This document shows positions 1-8,939 of a DNA stretch of 64,000 bases, in pieces. Under the pieces are notes generated by a model, which did no database searches, was not told the DNA's origin, and saw only the letters and a list, made by a program, of their open reading frames with translations. The stretch spans positions 19,590-83,589 of the forward strand of contig NZ_MAQA01000017.1 in assembly GCF_001692445.1 (NCBI RefSeq). The letters run 5' to 3'. Positions within the stretch are counted from its first letter, which is position 1, and every line of letters starts with the position of its first letter. The stretch comes from Oerskovia enterophila. Its GTDB lineage: Bacteria > Actinomycetota > Actinomycetes > Actinomycetales > Cellulomonadaceae. The position numbers were made by a program, and so were the translations under genes.

Positions 1-153
1 ACGTTCTACGGGGACCTCTTCGCGCACGTCGTCGAGTACCAGGGTGTCCTCTACCTCGAGGACGGTCTCCACCGTGCCGTCCGGGCGGCTCTGCAGCAAC
101 GCGCGATCCTGCACGCCCGTGTGCTCATGCTCAACGCCCCTGCGGTCGGGTAG
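1..153 (+). CDS. C-terminal fragment, VapB-like antitoxin family protein
   Basis: An open frame enters from before the window and stops at TAG 151-153, giving the last 50 residues. They read as a compact domain with a HVVEYQGVLYLEDGLHRA-type strand-helix segment followed by an alanine/arginine-rich helix. In actinobacteria the gene directly before a LytR_C protein is often annotated as a VapB-type antitoxin, and this order fits. No toxin partner is visible, so a housekeeping role is as likely as a toxin-antitoxin role. The next gene starts 9 bp downstream, so they are probably co-transcribed. The family call rests on a fragment and context. Confidence 0.55.
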   Translation, partial: TFYGDLFAHVVEYQGVLYLEDGLHRAVRAALQQRAILHARVLMLNAPAVG

Positions 154-162
154 GTTGCTGGC

Positions 163-861
163 GTGACCACGCAGCCCGGCCCCGACACCTCCCGTACCGT
201 CCGACGACGGCGCATGCACGAACGCCAGGCCGTGATCTTCGGGTTGCTCGTCGCCTTCCTGGTCATCATCGGCATCGGCGCGCTGGCCGTGTACACGGGT
301 GCGGTCGACGCCCCCTTCAACAAGGGCTTCACCACCATCCAGGTCGACGACGAGCTCGCCGACGTCAAGCCCCCCTGCCTGCCGGAGGGCACGCTGCCCG
401 TCGCGTACACCGACGTCCAGGTCCGCGTCTTCAACGGCACCGGGAAGGGCGGCCTCGGCGCGGCCAACAAGGAGATCCTCGCCAACCGTGGCTTCACGGT
501 CGTCCTGCTGGGGGACCTCGAGAACCCGGACGGCACCAACACGACGCAGAACGTGACGCAGATCTCGTACGGCCTGGCCGGGGTGGCGCAGGCGTACACG
601 CTCGCGGCCCACTACCCGTCCCCGGTGCTCGTCCTCGACGACCGGGCAGACACCACGGTCGACGTGGTGCTCGGCAAGAACTTCGACAACCTCGTCGACG
701 AGGAGCTCGTCGGTCTCGACAGTGCCGTCCCGCTCGAGAGCCGCAAGGACTGCGCCGCGGTCGAGACCCTCACGCCGCGGGCCACCTACGTCCCGCCCGT
801 GCCCGCCGCCGACGTTCCCGCCGAAGAGGTCCCTGCCGAGGACGCTCCCGCCGAAGGCTGA
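163..861 (+). CDS. LytR C-terminal domain membrane protein
   Basis: 232 residues from a GTG start. A basic cytoplasmic N-terminus (RTVRRRRMHERQ) precedes one transmembrane helix at about residues 22-44. The outside part holds a LytR_C-type domain from about residue 85, with the VQVRVFNGTGKGGLG strand-loop typical of the family. The tail from about residue 205 is rich in Pro, Ala and Glu and repetitive (PAEEVPAED). The LytR_C domain occurs at the end of cell-wall polymer ligases, but the LCP catalytic domain is missing here, so this is probably an accessory envelope protein. The family is clear; the role is unknown. Confidence 0.85.
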   Translation: MTTQPGPDTSRTVRRRRMHERQAVIFGLLVAFLVIIGIGALAVYTGAVDAPFNKGFTTIQVDDELADVKPPCLPEGTLPVAYTDVQVRVFNGTGKGGLGAANKEILANRGFTVVLLGDLENPDGTNTTQNVTQISYGLAGVAQAYTLAAHYPSPVLVLDDRADTTVDVVLGKNFDNLVDEELVGLDSAVPLESRKDCAAVETLTPRATYVPPVPAADVPAEEVPAEDAPAEG

Positions 862-975
862 CGCCGGGGCGCCGCCCGCGTCCTGCCGGGACTGCGTTGG
901 CCGCGTACAGGGTTCAGCGCTACTGTCTGGCCCGGTCTTCTGATTCGTCCCTGCTCCTGAACGGTCGCTGCAACG

Positions 976-1584
976 ATGGCCTCGCTCCCTCTCCGCCCCG
1001 CTCGCGTCACCGACCCCGCCGAGGTCGAGCGCCTGTACGACATCTGCTTGCGGACAGGCGCCGACGGTGGTGACGCGACCGCGAGGTACCGCGACCCCCG
1101 CCTGCTCGGCGAGGTCTACCTCGGTGCGTACCTGGCGCTCGAGCCGGACCTGGCGTTCGTGGTCGACGACGGCACGGGAGCTGTCGGCTACGTGATCGGC
1201 ACCGCGGACACCCGGGAGTTCGAGGCACGCAGCGAGCGTGAGTGGTGGCCGGCGCTGCGCGAGCGCTACCCCCTGGACTCCTTCCCTGAGGACTCGGAGG
1301 ACCACGGGCTCGTCGCGCAGATCCACTCACGCGGACCCGCGGAGCAGGCCGTGGTGGACCTGTACCCGGCCCACCTCCACGTGGACCTGCTCCCGCAGGC
1401 CCAGGGCGGGGGGAACGGCCGCCGACTCCTCGAGACCCTCTTCGACGCGCTGCGTGAGCGCGGTGTCCCGGGCGTGCACCTGGGTGTCTCGGAGACCAAC
1501 GCGTCGGCGATCGGCTTCTACGAGCACCTCGGCTTCGAGCGCCTGGCGGTGCCGCAGGGCTACGTGCTGGGGCTGAAGCTCTAG
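976..1584 (+). CDS. GNAT family N-acetyltransferase
   Basis: 202 residues. The start region has the family-typical PLRPARVTDPAEVERLYDIC strand-helix. The acetyl-CoA pyrophosphate loop is QAQGGGNGRRLLE near residue 140, followed by GVHLGVSETNASAIGFYEHLGF, the usual last strands of a single-domain GNAT. The substrate cannot be told from the sequence; related proteins acetylate small molecules or protein N-termini. It sits alone between the LytR_C gene (114-bp gap) and a convergent permease, sharing the strong hairpin at 1723-1779. Confidence 0.88.
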   Translation: MASLPLRPARVTDPAEVERLYDICLRTGADGGDATARYRDPRLLGEVYLGAYLALEPDLAFVVDDGTGAVGYVIGTADTREFEARSEREWWPALRERYPLDSFPEDSEDHGLVAQIHSRGPAEQAVVDLYPAHLHVDLLPQAQGGGNGRRLLETLFDALRERGVPGVHLGVSETNASAIGFYEHLGFERLAVPQGYVLGLKL

Positions 1585-1722
1585 CCCTCTCACGCTCCGA
1601 CCGTTGGGGCACCGAACCCCTGGCCGCTGGGACACCGAACCCGCGGCTCGCCAGGCAACCTCACCGACCTCGGGGGTGCCGGACCCGCGGCTCGTCGAGC
1701 ACCTCCCCCCACCCGCCACGCA

Positions 1723-1779
1723 CGAGATGCGGCCAACGGGGGTCAGGATTTCTCCCAGACCCCCGTTGGCCGCATCTCG
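1723..1779. terminator. Bidirectional hairpin terminator
   Basis: A perfect 22-bp inverted repeat (1723-1744 with 1758-1779) and a 13-nt loop lie between the convergent acetyltransferase and permease genes. There is no T-tract, as is common for high-GC actinobacterial terminators. Upstream (1603-1695) are short imperfect repeats of an ACCGAACCC / ACCCGCGGCTCG type, and nothing else is seen in this gap. Confidence 0.8.
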
Positions 1780-1877
1780 CGGGCGGCGGGTACCCGCGCG
1801 CGCACCGGGTCCACCGCGAGCGGTGGCGCCCAGCGACCCGGTGGCCAGCGACCCGGCGCCCCCGCCGCGGTCGGCCG

Positions 1878-3191
1878 TCAGCGGTCCGCCATCTCCTCGC
1901 CGCCCGGCACCGACGCCGGGCTCGCGGGCTCCTGCGACGTCCCGCGCCACCGGGCGATGTTGCGCATCACGTGGTAGATCACGAGCGCCGACGCCGTACC
2001 GAGCGCGATCCCCTCGAACGTCACGTCCCCGATGACCCAGGTGAAGTTCGCGATGCCGACGACGAGCGGCACGGCTGCGGTCGTGAGGTTGACGGGGTCC
2101 GAGAAGTCGACCTTGTTCTGCACCCAGATGCGCGCCCCCAGGATGCCGATCATGCCGTAGAGCATGGTCGTCGCCCCGCCCAGGACCCCCGCGGGGATCG
2201 TCGCGATGAGCGCCCCGAACTTCGGGGACATGCTCAGGACCAGCGCCGTCGCGCCCGCGACCCAGTAGGCCGCGGTCGAGTAGACGCGGGTCGCGGCCAT
2301 GACCCCGATGTTCTCCGCGTACGTCGTGGTGCCGGAGCCGCCGCCGATGCCCGCGAACGTGGTGGCGAGACCGTCGGCGAAGAGCGCACGGCCCGTGAGG
2401 TCGTCGAGGTTCTTGCCCGTCATGGCCGCGACCGACTTCACGTGGCCGACGTTCTCCGCGACGAGCACCAGGACGACCGGGACGAACAGGCCCAGGACGG
2501 CGACGTCGAACGTCGGGGTCACGAACTCGGGCAGGCCGAACCACGAGGCGTCGGACACCGGGGCGAAGTCGACCTCGCCGCGGACCGTCGCGACGACATA
2601 GCCGATGATCACGCCCAGCAGGATCGCGAGGCGACCGATGATGCCCTTGAAGAGCACCGTGATCAGGATGATCGAGGCGAGGGTGACGAACGCCGTCACG
2701 GGGAACACCTTGAAGTTGTTCCACGCGGCGGGCGCCAGGTTGAGGCCGATGAGCGCGACGATCGTGCCGGTCACGATGGGCGGCATGGTCACGTCGATCC
2801 ACCGGGGCCCGGCGAAGTGCACCACGACGCCGATGACTGCGAGCACCAGGCCCGTGACCAGGATCCCGCCGACCGCGACGGACTGTCCCCCGGCGGCGCT
2901 CGCCGCGGTGATGGGGGCGATGAACGCGAAGCTCGACCCGAGGTAGCTGGGGAGCCGGTTGCGTGTGATCAGCAGGAACCCGATGGTCCCGATCGCCGAG
3001 AAGAACAACGTCGTCGCGGGCGAGAAGCCCGTCAGGAGCGGGACCAGGAACGTCGCGCCGAACATCGCGACGACGTGCTGCATGCCGATCCCGATCGTGC
3101 GAGGCCAGCTCAGGCGCTCGTCGGTGCTGACCACGGCGCCGGGTTCGACGCGCTTCCCGTCTCCGTGGATCTTCCAGCCGAGTGCTGCCAT
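1878..3191 (-). CDS. Uracil/xanthine permease (NCS2 family)
   Basis: 437 residues, the usual length for nucleobase:cation symporter-2 proteins. The N-terminal signature is present (GIGMQHVVAMFGATFLVPLL, about residues 35-54), then about a dozen further hydrophobic segments and the family motif VALVLVAENVGHVKS near residue 250, where the substrate-binding Glu lies. It should import uracil or a related base across the membrane. The start has a GGAG about 9 nt upstream. It is monocistronic and divergent from nothing nearby. A upp gene (57.3 kb), which would use imported uracil, is in the same window but far away. Uracil versus xanthine cannot be decided. Confidence 0.88.
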   Translation of the reverse strand: MAALGWKIHGDGKRVEPGAVVSTDERLSWPRTIGIGMQHVVAMFGATFLVPLLTGFSPATTLFFSAIGTIGFLLITRNRLPSYLGSSFAFIAPITAASAAGGQSVAVGGILVTGLVLAVIGVVVHFAGPRWIDVTMPPIVTGTIVALIGLNLAPAAWNNFKVFPVTAFVTLASIILITVLFKGIIGRLAILLGVIIGYVVATVRGEVDFAPVSDASWFGLPEFVTPTFDVAVLGLFVPVVLVLVAENVGHVKSVAAMTGKNLDDLTGRALFADGLATTFAGIGGGSGTTTYAENIGVMAATRVYSTAAYWVAGATALVLSMSPKFGALIATIPAGVLGGATTMLYGMIGILGARIWVQNKVDFSDPVNLTTAAVPLVVGIANFTWVIGDVTFEGIALGTASALVIYHVMRNIARWRGTSQEPASPASVPGGEEMADR

Positions 3192-3337
3192 GAGGGGGCT
3201 CCGATCGTGAAGTTTTGGTGAAGTGCCGAAGGGAAGGGTACTGCCCGGTACGCCCGCTCCGTGACCGACCGGTACGCCGTGGACAGCCCCGTCCCACAGC
3301 CCCCTCGCACGCTCGCACCACCGGCCGCCCCCGGACG

Positions 3338-3386
3338 CCCGACGGCGGAGCGCGCCTTCTCCACGAAGGTGCGCTCCGCCGTCGGG
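3338..3386 (-). terminator. Terminator of the oxidoreductase gene
   Basis: A 22-bp stem (3338-3359 / 3365-3386, one G-T mismatch) with a 5-nt loop lies 13 bp past the stop of the minus-strand luciferase-like gene. The rest of 3192-3337 should hold the permease promoter, but I cannot pick out clear -35/-10 boxes. Confidence 0.7.
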
Positions 3387-3399
3387 CCGGAGTGGGCGC

Positions 3400-4329
3400 T
3401 CAGCTCAGCTGCGGCCTGACCTCACGCGCGACGAGCTCCAGGTGGTCGAGGTCCGCGAGGTCCAGGACCTGCAGGTAGAAGCGGGTCGCCCCGTCCTCGC
3501 TCATGGCCGCGAGCTTGTCCGCCGCCTCGGCCACGGTCCCCGCGATGCCGTTCGTCCGCAGCTCCTCGGGGTCACGACCGATCGCCGCGGCGCGACGACG
3601 GAACTCCGCCTCGTCCTTGCCCACGCACACCACGAAGGCCGCGGAGTAGATCAGGTCGTCGGGGTCGCGGCCCGCGTCCTGGCAGACCACGCGGACGTTC
3701 TCGATGCGGTCGCCCAGCACGCCCGGGTCGGGGAACGCGACGTTGAACTCGGTCGCGTAGCGCGCCGCGAGCGCCGGGGTGCGGCGCGGGCCGTGCCCAC
3801 CGATGATCACCGGGATGCGGCTCTGCACGGGCTTGGGCAGCGCCGGCGAGTCCGTGAGCGTGTAGTGCTCGCCCGCGAAGCTGAACTTCTCCCCCACGGG
3901 GGTCTCCCACAAGCCTGTGACGACCGCGAGCTGCTCCTCGAGGATCCCGAACCGCTTGGCCGGGAACGGGATGCCGTACGCGGTGTGCTCCTGCGGGAAC
4001 CAGCCCGCCCCCAGGCCCAGCTCGATGCGACCGCCCGACATCTGGTCGACCTGCGCGACCTGGATCGCGAGCACCCCGGGGTGCCGGAAGGTCGCCGAGG
4101 TCACGAGGGTCCCGAGGCGGATGCGGCTGGTCTCGCGCGCCAGCCCCGCGAGCGTGGTCCACGCGTCGGTCGGGCCCGGGAGCCCGTCGCCGTCGCCCAT
4201 GACGAGGTAGTGGTCGGAACGGAAGAACGCGTCGAAGTCGAGCTCCTCCGAGGCGCGTGCGACCGCGAGGATGTCGTCGTAGGTGGCGCCCTGCTGAGGC
4301 TCGGTGAAGATGCGGAGGTCGATCGTCAT
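3400..4329 (-). CDS. Luciferase-like F420/FMN-dependent oxidoreductase
   Basis: 309 residues with the bacterial luciferase-like TIM barrel. It starts MTIDLRIFTEPQQGATYDDI, has RLGTLVTSATFRHPGVLA near residue 80, GGRIELGLGAGWF near residue 110 and IPVIIGGHGPRRTPALA near residue 185, all typical of the LLM class F420-dependent group. The ATG at 4329 is chosen because GGTGGAGG lies just upstream, although the frame stays open further. The substrate is unknown. It follows an unknown gene (4389-4997) with a 59-bp gap and may be co-transcribed with it. Confidence 0.85.
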   Translation of the reverse strand: MTIDLRIFTEPQQGATYDDILAVARASEELDFDAFFRSDHYLVMGDGDGLPGPTDAWTTLAGLARETSRIRLGTLVTSATFRHPGVLAIQVAQVDQMSGGRIELGLGAGWFPQEHTAYGIPFPAKRFGILEEQLAVVTGLWETPVGEKFSFAGEHYTLTDSPALPKPVQSRIPVIIGGHGPRRTPALAARYATEFNVAFPDPGVLGDRIENVRVVCQDAGRDPDDLIYSAAFVVCVGKDEAEFRRRAAAIGRDPEELRTNGIAGTVAEAADKLAAMSEDGATRFYLQVLDLADLDHLELVAREVRPQLS

Positions 4330-4388
4330 GTCCTCCACCTTGCCACGTCGTCGAGGGTGCCGAGCGCGGGCCCGGGGCCCGCGGCGCC

Positions 4389-4997
4389 TCAGCCGACCTG
4401 CGCGGCGACCACGGTCACCGAGCGCCCCGGCGGCGCGACGACCACGAGGTCGCCGTCCTCGGTCAGCGAGAGGCGGAAGCCGCCGAGCTCGCGCGAGGCG
4501 TCGGCCCCCGGTGCGCCCGCCGCATGGGGCGCGTCGGATGCACGGCCGGCCTCCGACGCGTCGTGCTCGTCGGTCGAGGTCTGCGCCTCGGACGGCGCCC
4601 CACCGGCCGGGGCCGCGAGGTCGAGGTACTCCGTGAGGTCGCGCGACGCCTCGACGAGCTTGACGGGCCAGCTCTCGCCCGGCTCCCACGCCGCCCCGGC
4701 GCGCAGACGCCGACCCACGAGCCCGGCGAGCGCGGGCTCGTCGGCGGTCTCGAACCGGACGTGCCCGCCCTCGTCGACCTGGAGCCCCGTGATGCGCTGG
4801 ACGTCGACGATCTCGTTGCTCGCCGCGGCGACCAGGACGTCGGCGGCGTCGAGGAGCTCCTGCGCGTCGTCGGAGTCCGCGAAGGCCTCGGCGGTGTCGA
4901 CCTCAGGGACGGGCCAGTCACCGCGGACCACCGCGAGCTGCTCGTCGCGCGACCCGGTGCGCGGGTAGCGGTGGGAGACGTTGACGACGACGGCCAT
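4389..4997 (-). CDS. Hypothetical protein
   Basis: 202 residues that I do not recognise. Residues 1-110 look globular (MAVVVNVSHRYPRTGSRD start). Residues about 125-165 are a low-complexity Ala/Ser/Asp/Glu linker, and the tail GFRLSLTEDGDLVVVAPPG looks like a beta hairpin. There is no signal peptide or membrane helix. Codon use is as in its neighbours. It lies upstream of the luciferase-like oxidoreductase on the same strand and is divergent from a second one. Confidence 0.7.
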   Translation of the reverse strand: MAVVVNVSHRYPRTGSRDEQLAVVRGDWPVPEVDTAEAFADSDDAQELLDAADVLVAAASNEIVDVQRITGLQVDEGGHVRFETADEPALAGLVGRRLRAGAAWEPGESWPVKLVEASRDLTEYLDLAAPAGGAPSEAQTSTDEHDASEAGRASDAPHAAGAPGADASRELGGFRLSLTEDGDLVVVAPPGRSVTVVAAQVG

Positions 4998-5100
4998 GGG
5001 AACCTCCGGTGATGCGTGGATCGGACTCAGGACAGCAGATCACACGTCGGCGCTCTTCCCCGCACCGCACGTTCCGCACGTGGCACCGTAGGGTCGGGGC

Positions 5101-5988
5101 ATGCGACTGAGCACCGTGATCCTGCCGATCTACCGCTGGTCCGAGGGCCGCGACGTCTGGCGTCGCGCGGAGGACCTGGGGTTCCACGCGGCCTACACGT
5201 ACGACCACCTGTCGTGGCGGAGCTTCCGCGACGGCCCCTGGTTCGGCGCGCTGCCGACGCTCGCGGCCGCGGCCACGGTCACCAGGCGGATCCGGCTCGG
5301 GACCCTCGTGACCTCACCGAACTTCCGCGAGCCCGTGACGCTCGCCAAGGACCTCATGACCCTCGACGACCTGTCCGACGGGCGCATCACGCTCGGCCTC
5401 GGCGCGGGGACCACGGGGTTCGACGCCACGGTCCTGGGCGGCGAGGGCTGGTCGGCTCGCGAGCGCGCGGACCGGCTGCGGGACTTCACCGCGCTGCTCG
5501 ACCGTCTGCTGACCGAGCCCGCGGTCACGCACGACGAGGGTCACTACCGCGCGCACGAGGCCCGGACGATCCCCGGACCGGTCCAGGAGCCGCGCGTCCC
5601 GTTCGCGATCGCCGCGACCGGCCCGCGCGGCCTGCGTCTCGCGGCGCGCTACGGCCAGGCGTGGGTCACGACGGGTGACGACCGCGTCGGGACGGACGGC
5701 ACCCCGGCCGCGTCGCGCGTGGCGGTCGGCGCCCAGGTGGCCCGGCTCGAGGCGACGTGCGCCGAGGTCGGGCGCGGCCCGAGCACCATCGAGCGCATCC
5801 TCCTGACGGGGTTCACGCCTGACCGGCCGCTCGACTCGGTCGACGCGTTCGTCGAGACCGCGGCCGCCTACCGTGACCAGGGGATCACCGAGATCGTGCT
5901 GCACTGGCCCATCGCGGACTCGCAGTTCGCGGCCGACCGGGCGACGTTCGAACGGATCGCGACCGAGGGCCTCGCGCAGCTCGGCTGA
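5101..5988 (+). CDS. Luciferase-like oxidoreductase
   Basis: 295 residues, a second LLM-class barrel protein. It has the MRLSTVILPIYRW start, RIRLGTLVTSPNFREPVTLAKD near residue 65, DGRITLGLGAGTTG near residue 95 and ATGPRGLRLAARYGQAW near residue 175. The likely cofactor is F420 or FMN. It is only distantly similar to the 3400-4329 protein and lacks that protein's GGHG loop, having AATG instead, so the two probably act on different substrates. It is divergent from the unknown gene at 4389-4997 with 103 bp between starts. Confidence 0.85.
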   Translation: MRLSTVILPIYRWSEGRDVWRRAEDLGFHAAYTYDHLSWRSFRDGPWFGALPTLAAAATVTRRIRLGTLVTSPNFREPVTLAKDLMTLDDLSDGRITLGLGAGTTGFDATVLGGEGWSARERADRLRDFTALLDRLLTEPAVTHDEGHYRAHEARTIPGPVQEPRVPFAIAATGPRGLRLAARYGQAWVTTGDDRVGTDGTPAASRVAVGAQVARLEATCAEVGRGPSTIERILLTGFTPDRPLDSVDAFVETAAAYRDQGITEIVLHWPIADSQFAADRATFERIATEGLAQLG

Positions 5989-6016
5989 CGCGCGAGGGGT
6001 CGGGCAGCGGCCGCGC

Positions 6017-7975
6017 TCAGCCCTCGACCGCCCCGCCGGCCCCGGTCACGACCCCGGGCGTCTCGCGCTCGGCGCCCCGCGTCTCGGTCGAGATGCGGAG
6101 CGCGGCCACGAGGTCGCGGTACAGCTCGTCGGACGCGAGCAGCTCGTGGTGCGTGCCGCGCGCCCGCACGCGGCCGTCCTCCATGACGAGGATCTGGTCG
6201 GCGTCGATCACGGTCGAGAGCCGGTGCGCGATCGTCACGACGGCCCGCTCGCGCGACAGGTCCTCGATCACGGCGTGGACCGCGGCCTCGGTGAGCCCGT
6301 CGACCTGCGCGGTCGCCTCGTCGAGCAGCAGGACCTCGGGGGCGTGCAGCACGGCACGCGCGAGCGCCACGCGCTGGCGCTCGCCGCCCGAGACCGTGGT
6401 GCCGACGAGCGAGGTGTCGAGCCCGTCCTCGAGCGAGCGGACCTTGGCGTCGAGGCGCACCTTGGCGAGCGCGTCCCACATGGCGTCCTCGGTCGCGTCG
6501 GGGTCGGACAGGCGCAGGTTCTCGCGGATCGTGCCGGGCACGACGGGCGTCTCCTGCTCGACGTACGCGATGCGCGAGCGCACCTCGTCGAACGTGTAGC
6601 CGTCGTAGGGCCGCCCGTCGAGCAGCAGCGTGCCGGACTCGGGCTGGAGGAAGCGCAGGAGCAGCGAGAACGTCGTGGTCTTGCCCGCTCCCGACGGGCC
6701 GACGATCGCGACCTGACCGCGCCGGGGGACGTCGAACGTGAGGTCGCGGACCACGGGCTCGCCGCCGGGCAGGTAGCGCGCGGTCACGTCCTGGAACGCG
6801 AGCACGGGCGTCTCCCCCGCCTGGTCCGGGGCGGGGTGCGCGGGGTGCGCGGCGCCGTCGGGCAGGGCGCTCCCCCGGCCCGACGACGGCACGCGGCCTC
6901 CCGCCGCGCCTCGCCCGGGTGCGTCCCGGGACGGGGTGGAGGCCCGCTCGGGCTCCTCGATCTCGATGGCTTCGACCTCGCGGATGCGGCCCGCGGCCGC
7001 GATGCCGGCCTGGAGCTGGCTGACGTTCTGCGTGAGGCTCGTGACGGGGTCGACGATCTGGAACGCGTACAGCAGGAACGCGACCAGGCTCGAGACCGCG
7101 AGCAGGCCCTGGTCGACGCGCCATGCGCCGAGCGCGAGGATCACGATGATCGCGAGCTGGATGCCGCCACCCGCGATGGTCCAGGCGACGGCCTCGGTGC
7201 GCACCGACCGGACGCTGTGCCGGGCCGCGTCGCGCGCGTCGTCGACCACGCGGTCGATCTGGCGCTGCTCGGCGCGGCTCGCCTTGATGGTCCGCAGCGC
7301 GCGCAGCCCGCCCTCGAGCACGCCGCCGAGCCGGCCGAGAGACTCCTGCGCCTGCTCCTGGGCCTTGGCGATGCGCGGCATGAGCGACCCCACGAGCACG
7401 CCGATGATCACGATCGCGAGGAGCGTGGTGCCGAGCAGGACCGTGTCGAGCACGGCCATGAGGACGATCGTCCCGACCAGCCCGACAACCGCGTTGACCA
7501 GGTTGACGATGCTCGACGACGCGGCCTCGCGCAGCAGCACCGTGTCCGACGTGACGCGCGTGACGAGCTCTCCCGTGGGGCGCGACCCGAGCGCCCCGAC
7601 CTTGGCGCGGAAGAAGCGGCGCACCATCGAGGTGCGGGCGTCGAGCACCACGCGCTCGGCGAGCGTGCCGAGCAGGATCCACTGCCACAGCCCCAGGACG
7701 AGCCCCACGAGCAGGAGCCCGATCAGCAGCCCGACGGCCGGCGCGAGCGAGACCCCCGTGCCGAGCGTGTCGAGGACGCGCTTGGTGACCATGGGGGTCG
7801 CGAGGCTCGCGGCCGTGGTCCCGAGCCCGAGGACCAGGCCGAGCGCGAGCGTGCGTCGGTGGGGCCGGACGAAGGTCCACAGGACCTTGAGGCGTGGAAG
7901 GAGCGGCCCCTTCGGAGCAGGGGCCTGCGGGGTCTCGGTGGTCGGGTCGGTCGACGCGGGGGCGGTGGCGGCCAT
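6017..7975 (-). CDS. ABC exporter, fused permease/ATPase
   Basis: 652 residues. The N-terminal half is a six-helix type-I exporter domain, with GLVLGLGTTAASLATPMV early on. The ATPase domain starts near residue 395: Walker A GPSGAGKTTT about residue 425, signature VSGGERQRVALARA about residue 530, Walker B VLLLDEATAQVD about residue 547, and H-loop IAHRLST. A low-complexity linker (about 345-385) joins the halves. I chose the ATG at 7975; the frame extends upstream, but the operator-like repeats lie there. It is divergent from a TetR gene, the usual layout for a repressed multidrug exporter. Half-transporters of this type act as homodimers. The substrate is unknown. Confidence 0.88.
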   Translation of the reverse strand: MAATAPASTDPTTETPQAPAPKGPLLPRLKVLWTFVRPHRRTLALGLVLGLGTTAASLATPMVTKRVLDTLGTGVSLAPAVGLLIGLLLVGLVLGLWQWILLGTLAERVVLDARTSMVRRFFRAKVGALGSRPTGELVTRVTSDTVLLREAASSSIVNLVNAVVGLVGTIVLMAVLDTVLLGTTLLAIVIIGVLVGSLMPRIAKAQEQAQESLGRLGGVLEGGLRALRTIKASRAEQRQIDRVVDDARDAARHSVRSVRTEAVAWTIAGGGIQLAIIVILALGAWRVDQGLLAVSSLVAFLLYAFQIVDPVTSLTQNVSQLQAGIAAAGRIREVEAIEIEEPERASTPSRDAPGRGAAGGRVPSSGRGSALPDGAAHPAHPAPDQAGETPVLAFQDVTARYLPGGEPVVRDLTFDVPRRGQVAIVGPSGAGKTTTFSLLLRFLQPESGTLLLDGRPYDGYTFDEVRSRIAYVEQETPVVPGTIRENLRLSDPDATEDAMWDALAKVRLDAKVRSLEDGLDTSLVGTTVSGGERQRVALARAVLHAPEVLLLDEATAQVDGLTEAAVHAVIEDLSRERAVVTIAHRLSTVIDADQILVMEDGRVRARGTHHELLASDELYRDLVAALRISTETRGAERETPGVVTGAGGAVEG

Positions 7976-7994
7976 GCGACCAGTGGAACATGCG

Positions 7995-8021
7995 TGTCTC
8001 ATTTCAGACAAGAGACGTCTC
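7995..8021. promoter_or_regulatory. Candidate TetR operator
   Basis: The 71-bp gap between the divergent exporter and TetR genes holds TGTCT-N6-AGACA (7995-8010) and the perfect palindrome GAGACGTCTC (8012-8021). The shared GTCT/AGAC half-sites suggest two repressor binding sites covering both promoters. This is inference from position and symmetry. Confidence 0.5.
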
Positions 8022-8046
8022 ACCCGTTCGCGGATACGCTGAGCAC

Positions 8047-8706
8047 GTGACAGCCAGCGACACCGCCGCCGCGCCGCGCGAGGCGAGCACCGACGCTCCC
8101 GCCGCCGCGACGCCGGCGACCCCCGAGGCCCCCGCGACGGGCGCCCGCGCCCGGACCCGGCGCGCGATCCTCGACGCGGCCGTCGAGGTGTTCAGCACCA
8201 ACGCCTCGGCCTCGCTCGGCGAGGTCGCCCAGGCCGCGCAGGTCGGCCGGAGCACGCTGCACCGCTACTTCCCCGAGCGAGCGGACCTCATCCGGGCCGT
8301 CGGCACCGAGGCCCTCGACCGCACGCGGGCCGCGATCCGCGCCGCGCGCCTCGACGACGGCGACCCCGCGGCGGCGCTGCGACGGCTCGTGATCGAGTAC
8401 TTCGACCTGGGCCCCTGGTACATGCTCCTGGTCCACGAGGCCTCGCTCGCCGAGGACGAGGCGTTCTGGGTGGAGAGCGAGGCGGCCGAGGCCCCCGTCC
8501 GTGCCCTGTTCGCACGAGGCCAGGAGGACGGCGCGTTCGACCCCACCCTGACCGTCTCCTGGAACCAGCGCACGGTGTGGTGGACACTGTTCAACGCCTG
8601 GTCGGTCATGACCGAGGACGGTGCGTCGCGCAGCGACGCGCTGCGCATGGCGGTCCGCAGCGTCGAGGGCGTGGTCCTCGCGTCGCGGAGCGCTCCCCCG
8701 GCCTGA
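8047..8706 (+). CDS. TetR family transcriptional regulator
   Basis: 219 residues from GTG 8047. After an Ala/Pro/Thr-rich N-terminal stretch of about 38 residues comes the TetR helix-turn-helix: TRRAILDAAVEVFSTN, then LGEVAQAAQVGRSTLHRYFP. The C-terminal ligand domain has many aromatic residues (FDLGPWYMLLVHEASLAEDEAFW). It most likely represses the divergent ABC exporter at 6017-7975 and itself. The start is inferred, since the frame is open into the exporter gene. A small membrane protein gene follows 44 bp downstream and may be in the same transcript. Confidence 0.88.
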   Translation: MTASDTAAAPREASTDAPAAATPATPEAPATGARARTRRAILDAAVEVFSTNASASLGEVAQAAQVGRSTLHRYFPERADLIRAVGTEALDRTRAAIRAARLDDGDPAAALRRLVIEYFDLGPWYMLLVHEASLAEDEAFWVESEAAEAPVRALFARGQEDGAFDPTLTVSWNQRTVWWTLFNAWSVMTEDGASRSDALRMAVRSVEGVVLASRSAPPA

Positions 8707-8750
8707 GCACCCGCACCGACGACCCGCACGAGCGAACCGAGGACGACCGC

Positions 8751-8939
8751 ATGAAGAACATCCGCTGGGCGAGCGTCCTGACCGTGCTCGGGTGCGCCGT
8801 GGTGGGGCTCGTGAGCCTGTTCTCGCTGCTCCGGGGCCGCACGTGGGCGTGGTTCCCGCTGCTCGTCGCGGTCGCCGTGGGCTTCCGCGAGATCCGCTAC
8901 CTCCAGCGGATCGACCACCAGCGCAACGCCCCGCGGTAG
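8751..8939 (+). CDS. Small two-helix membrane protein
   Basis: 62 residues beginning MKNIRWASVLTVLGCAVVG. Two hydrophobic segments (about 6-25 and 31-46) are joined by a short RGRTW loop and followed by a charged cytoplasmic-looking tail. I know no family for it. The ATG follows a GAGGACGACCGC stretch that can serve as ribosome site. It is 44 bp after the TetR gene on the same strand. GC3 is high, as in real genes here. Confidence 0.65.
   Translation: MKNIRWASVLTVLGCAVVGLVSLFSLLRGRTWAWFPLLVAVAVGFREIRYLQRIDHQRNAPR

Noticed and set aside
1..153. Complete toxin-antitoxin pair at the left edge
   Set aside because: Only an antitoxin-like C-terminus is visible and the next gene is a LytR_C protein, not a toxin.
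1327..3321. Long open frame opposite and beside the permease and acetyltransferase genes
   Set aside because: It overlaps recognised genes in another frame and its protein is a run of Arg/Gly/His, as expected from high-GC shadow frames.
5873..8050. 725-residue open frame opposite the ABC exporter
   Set aside because: Antisense shadow; the exporter has all ATPase motifs on the other strand.
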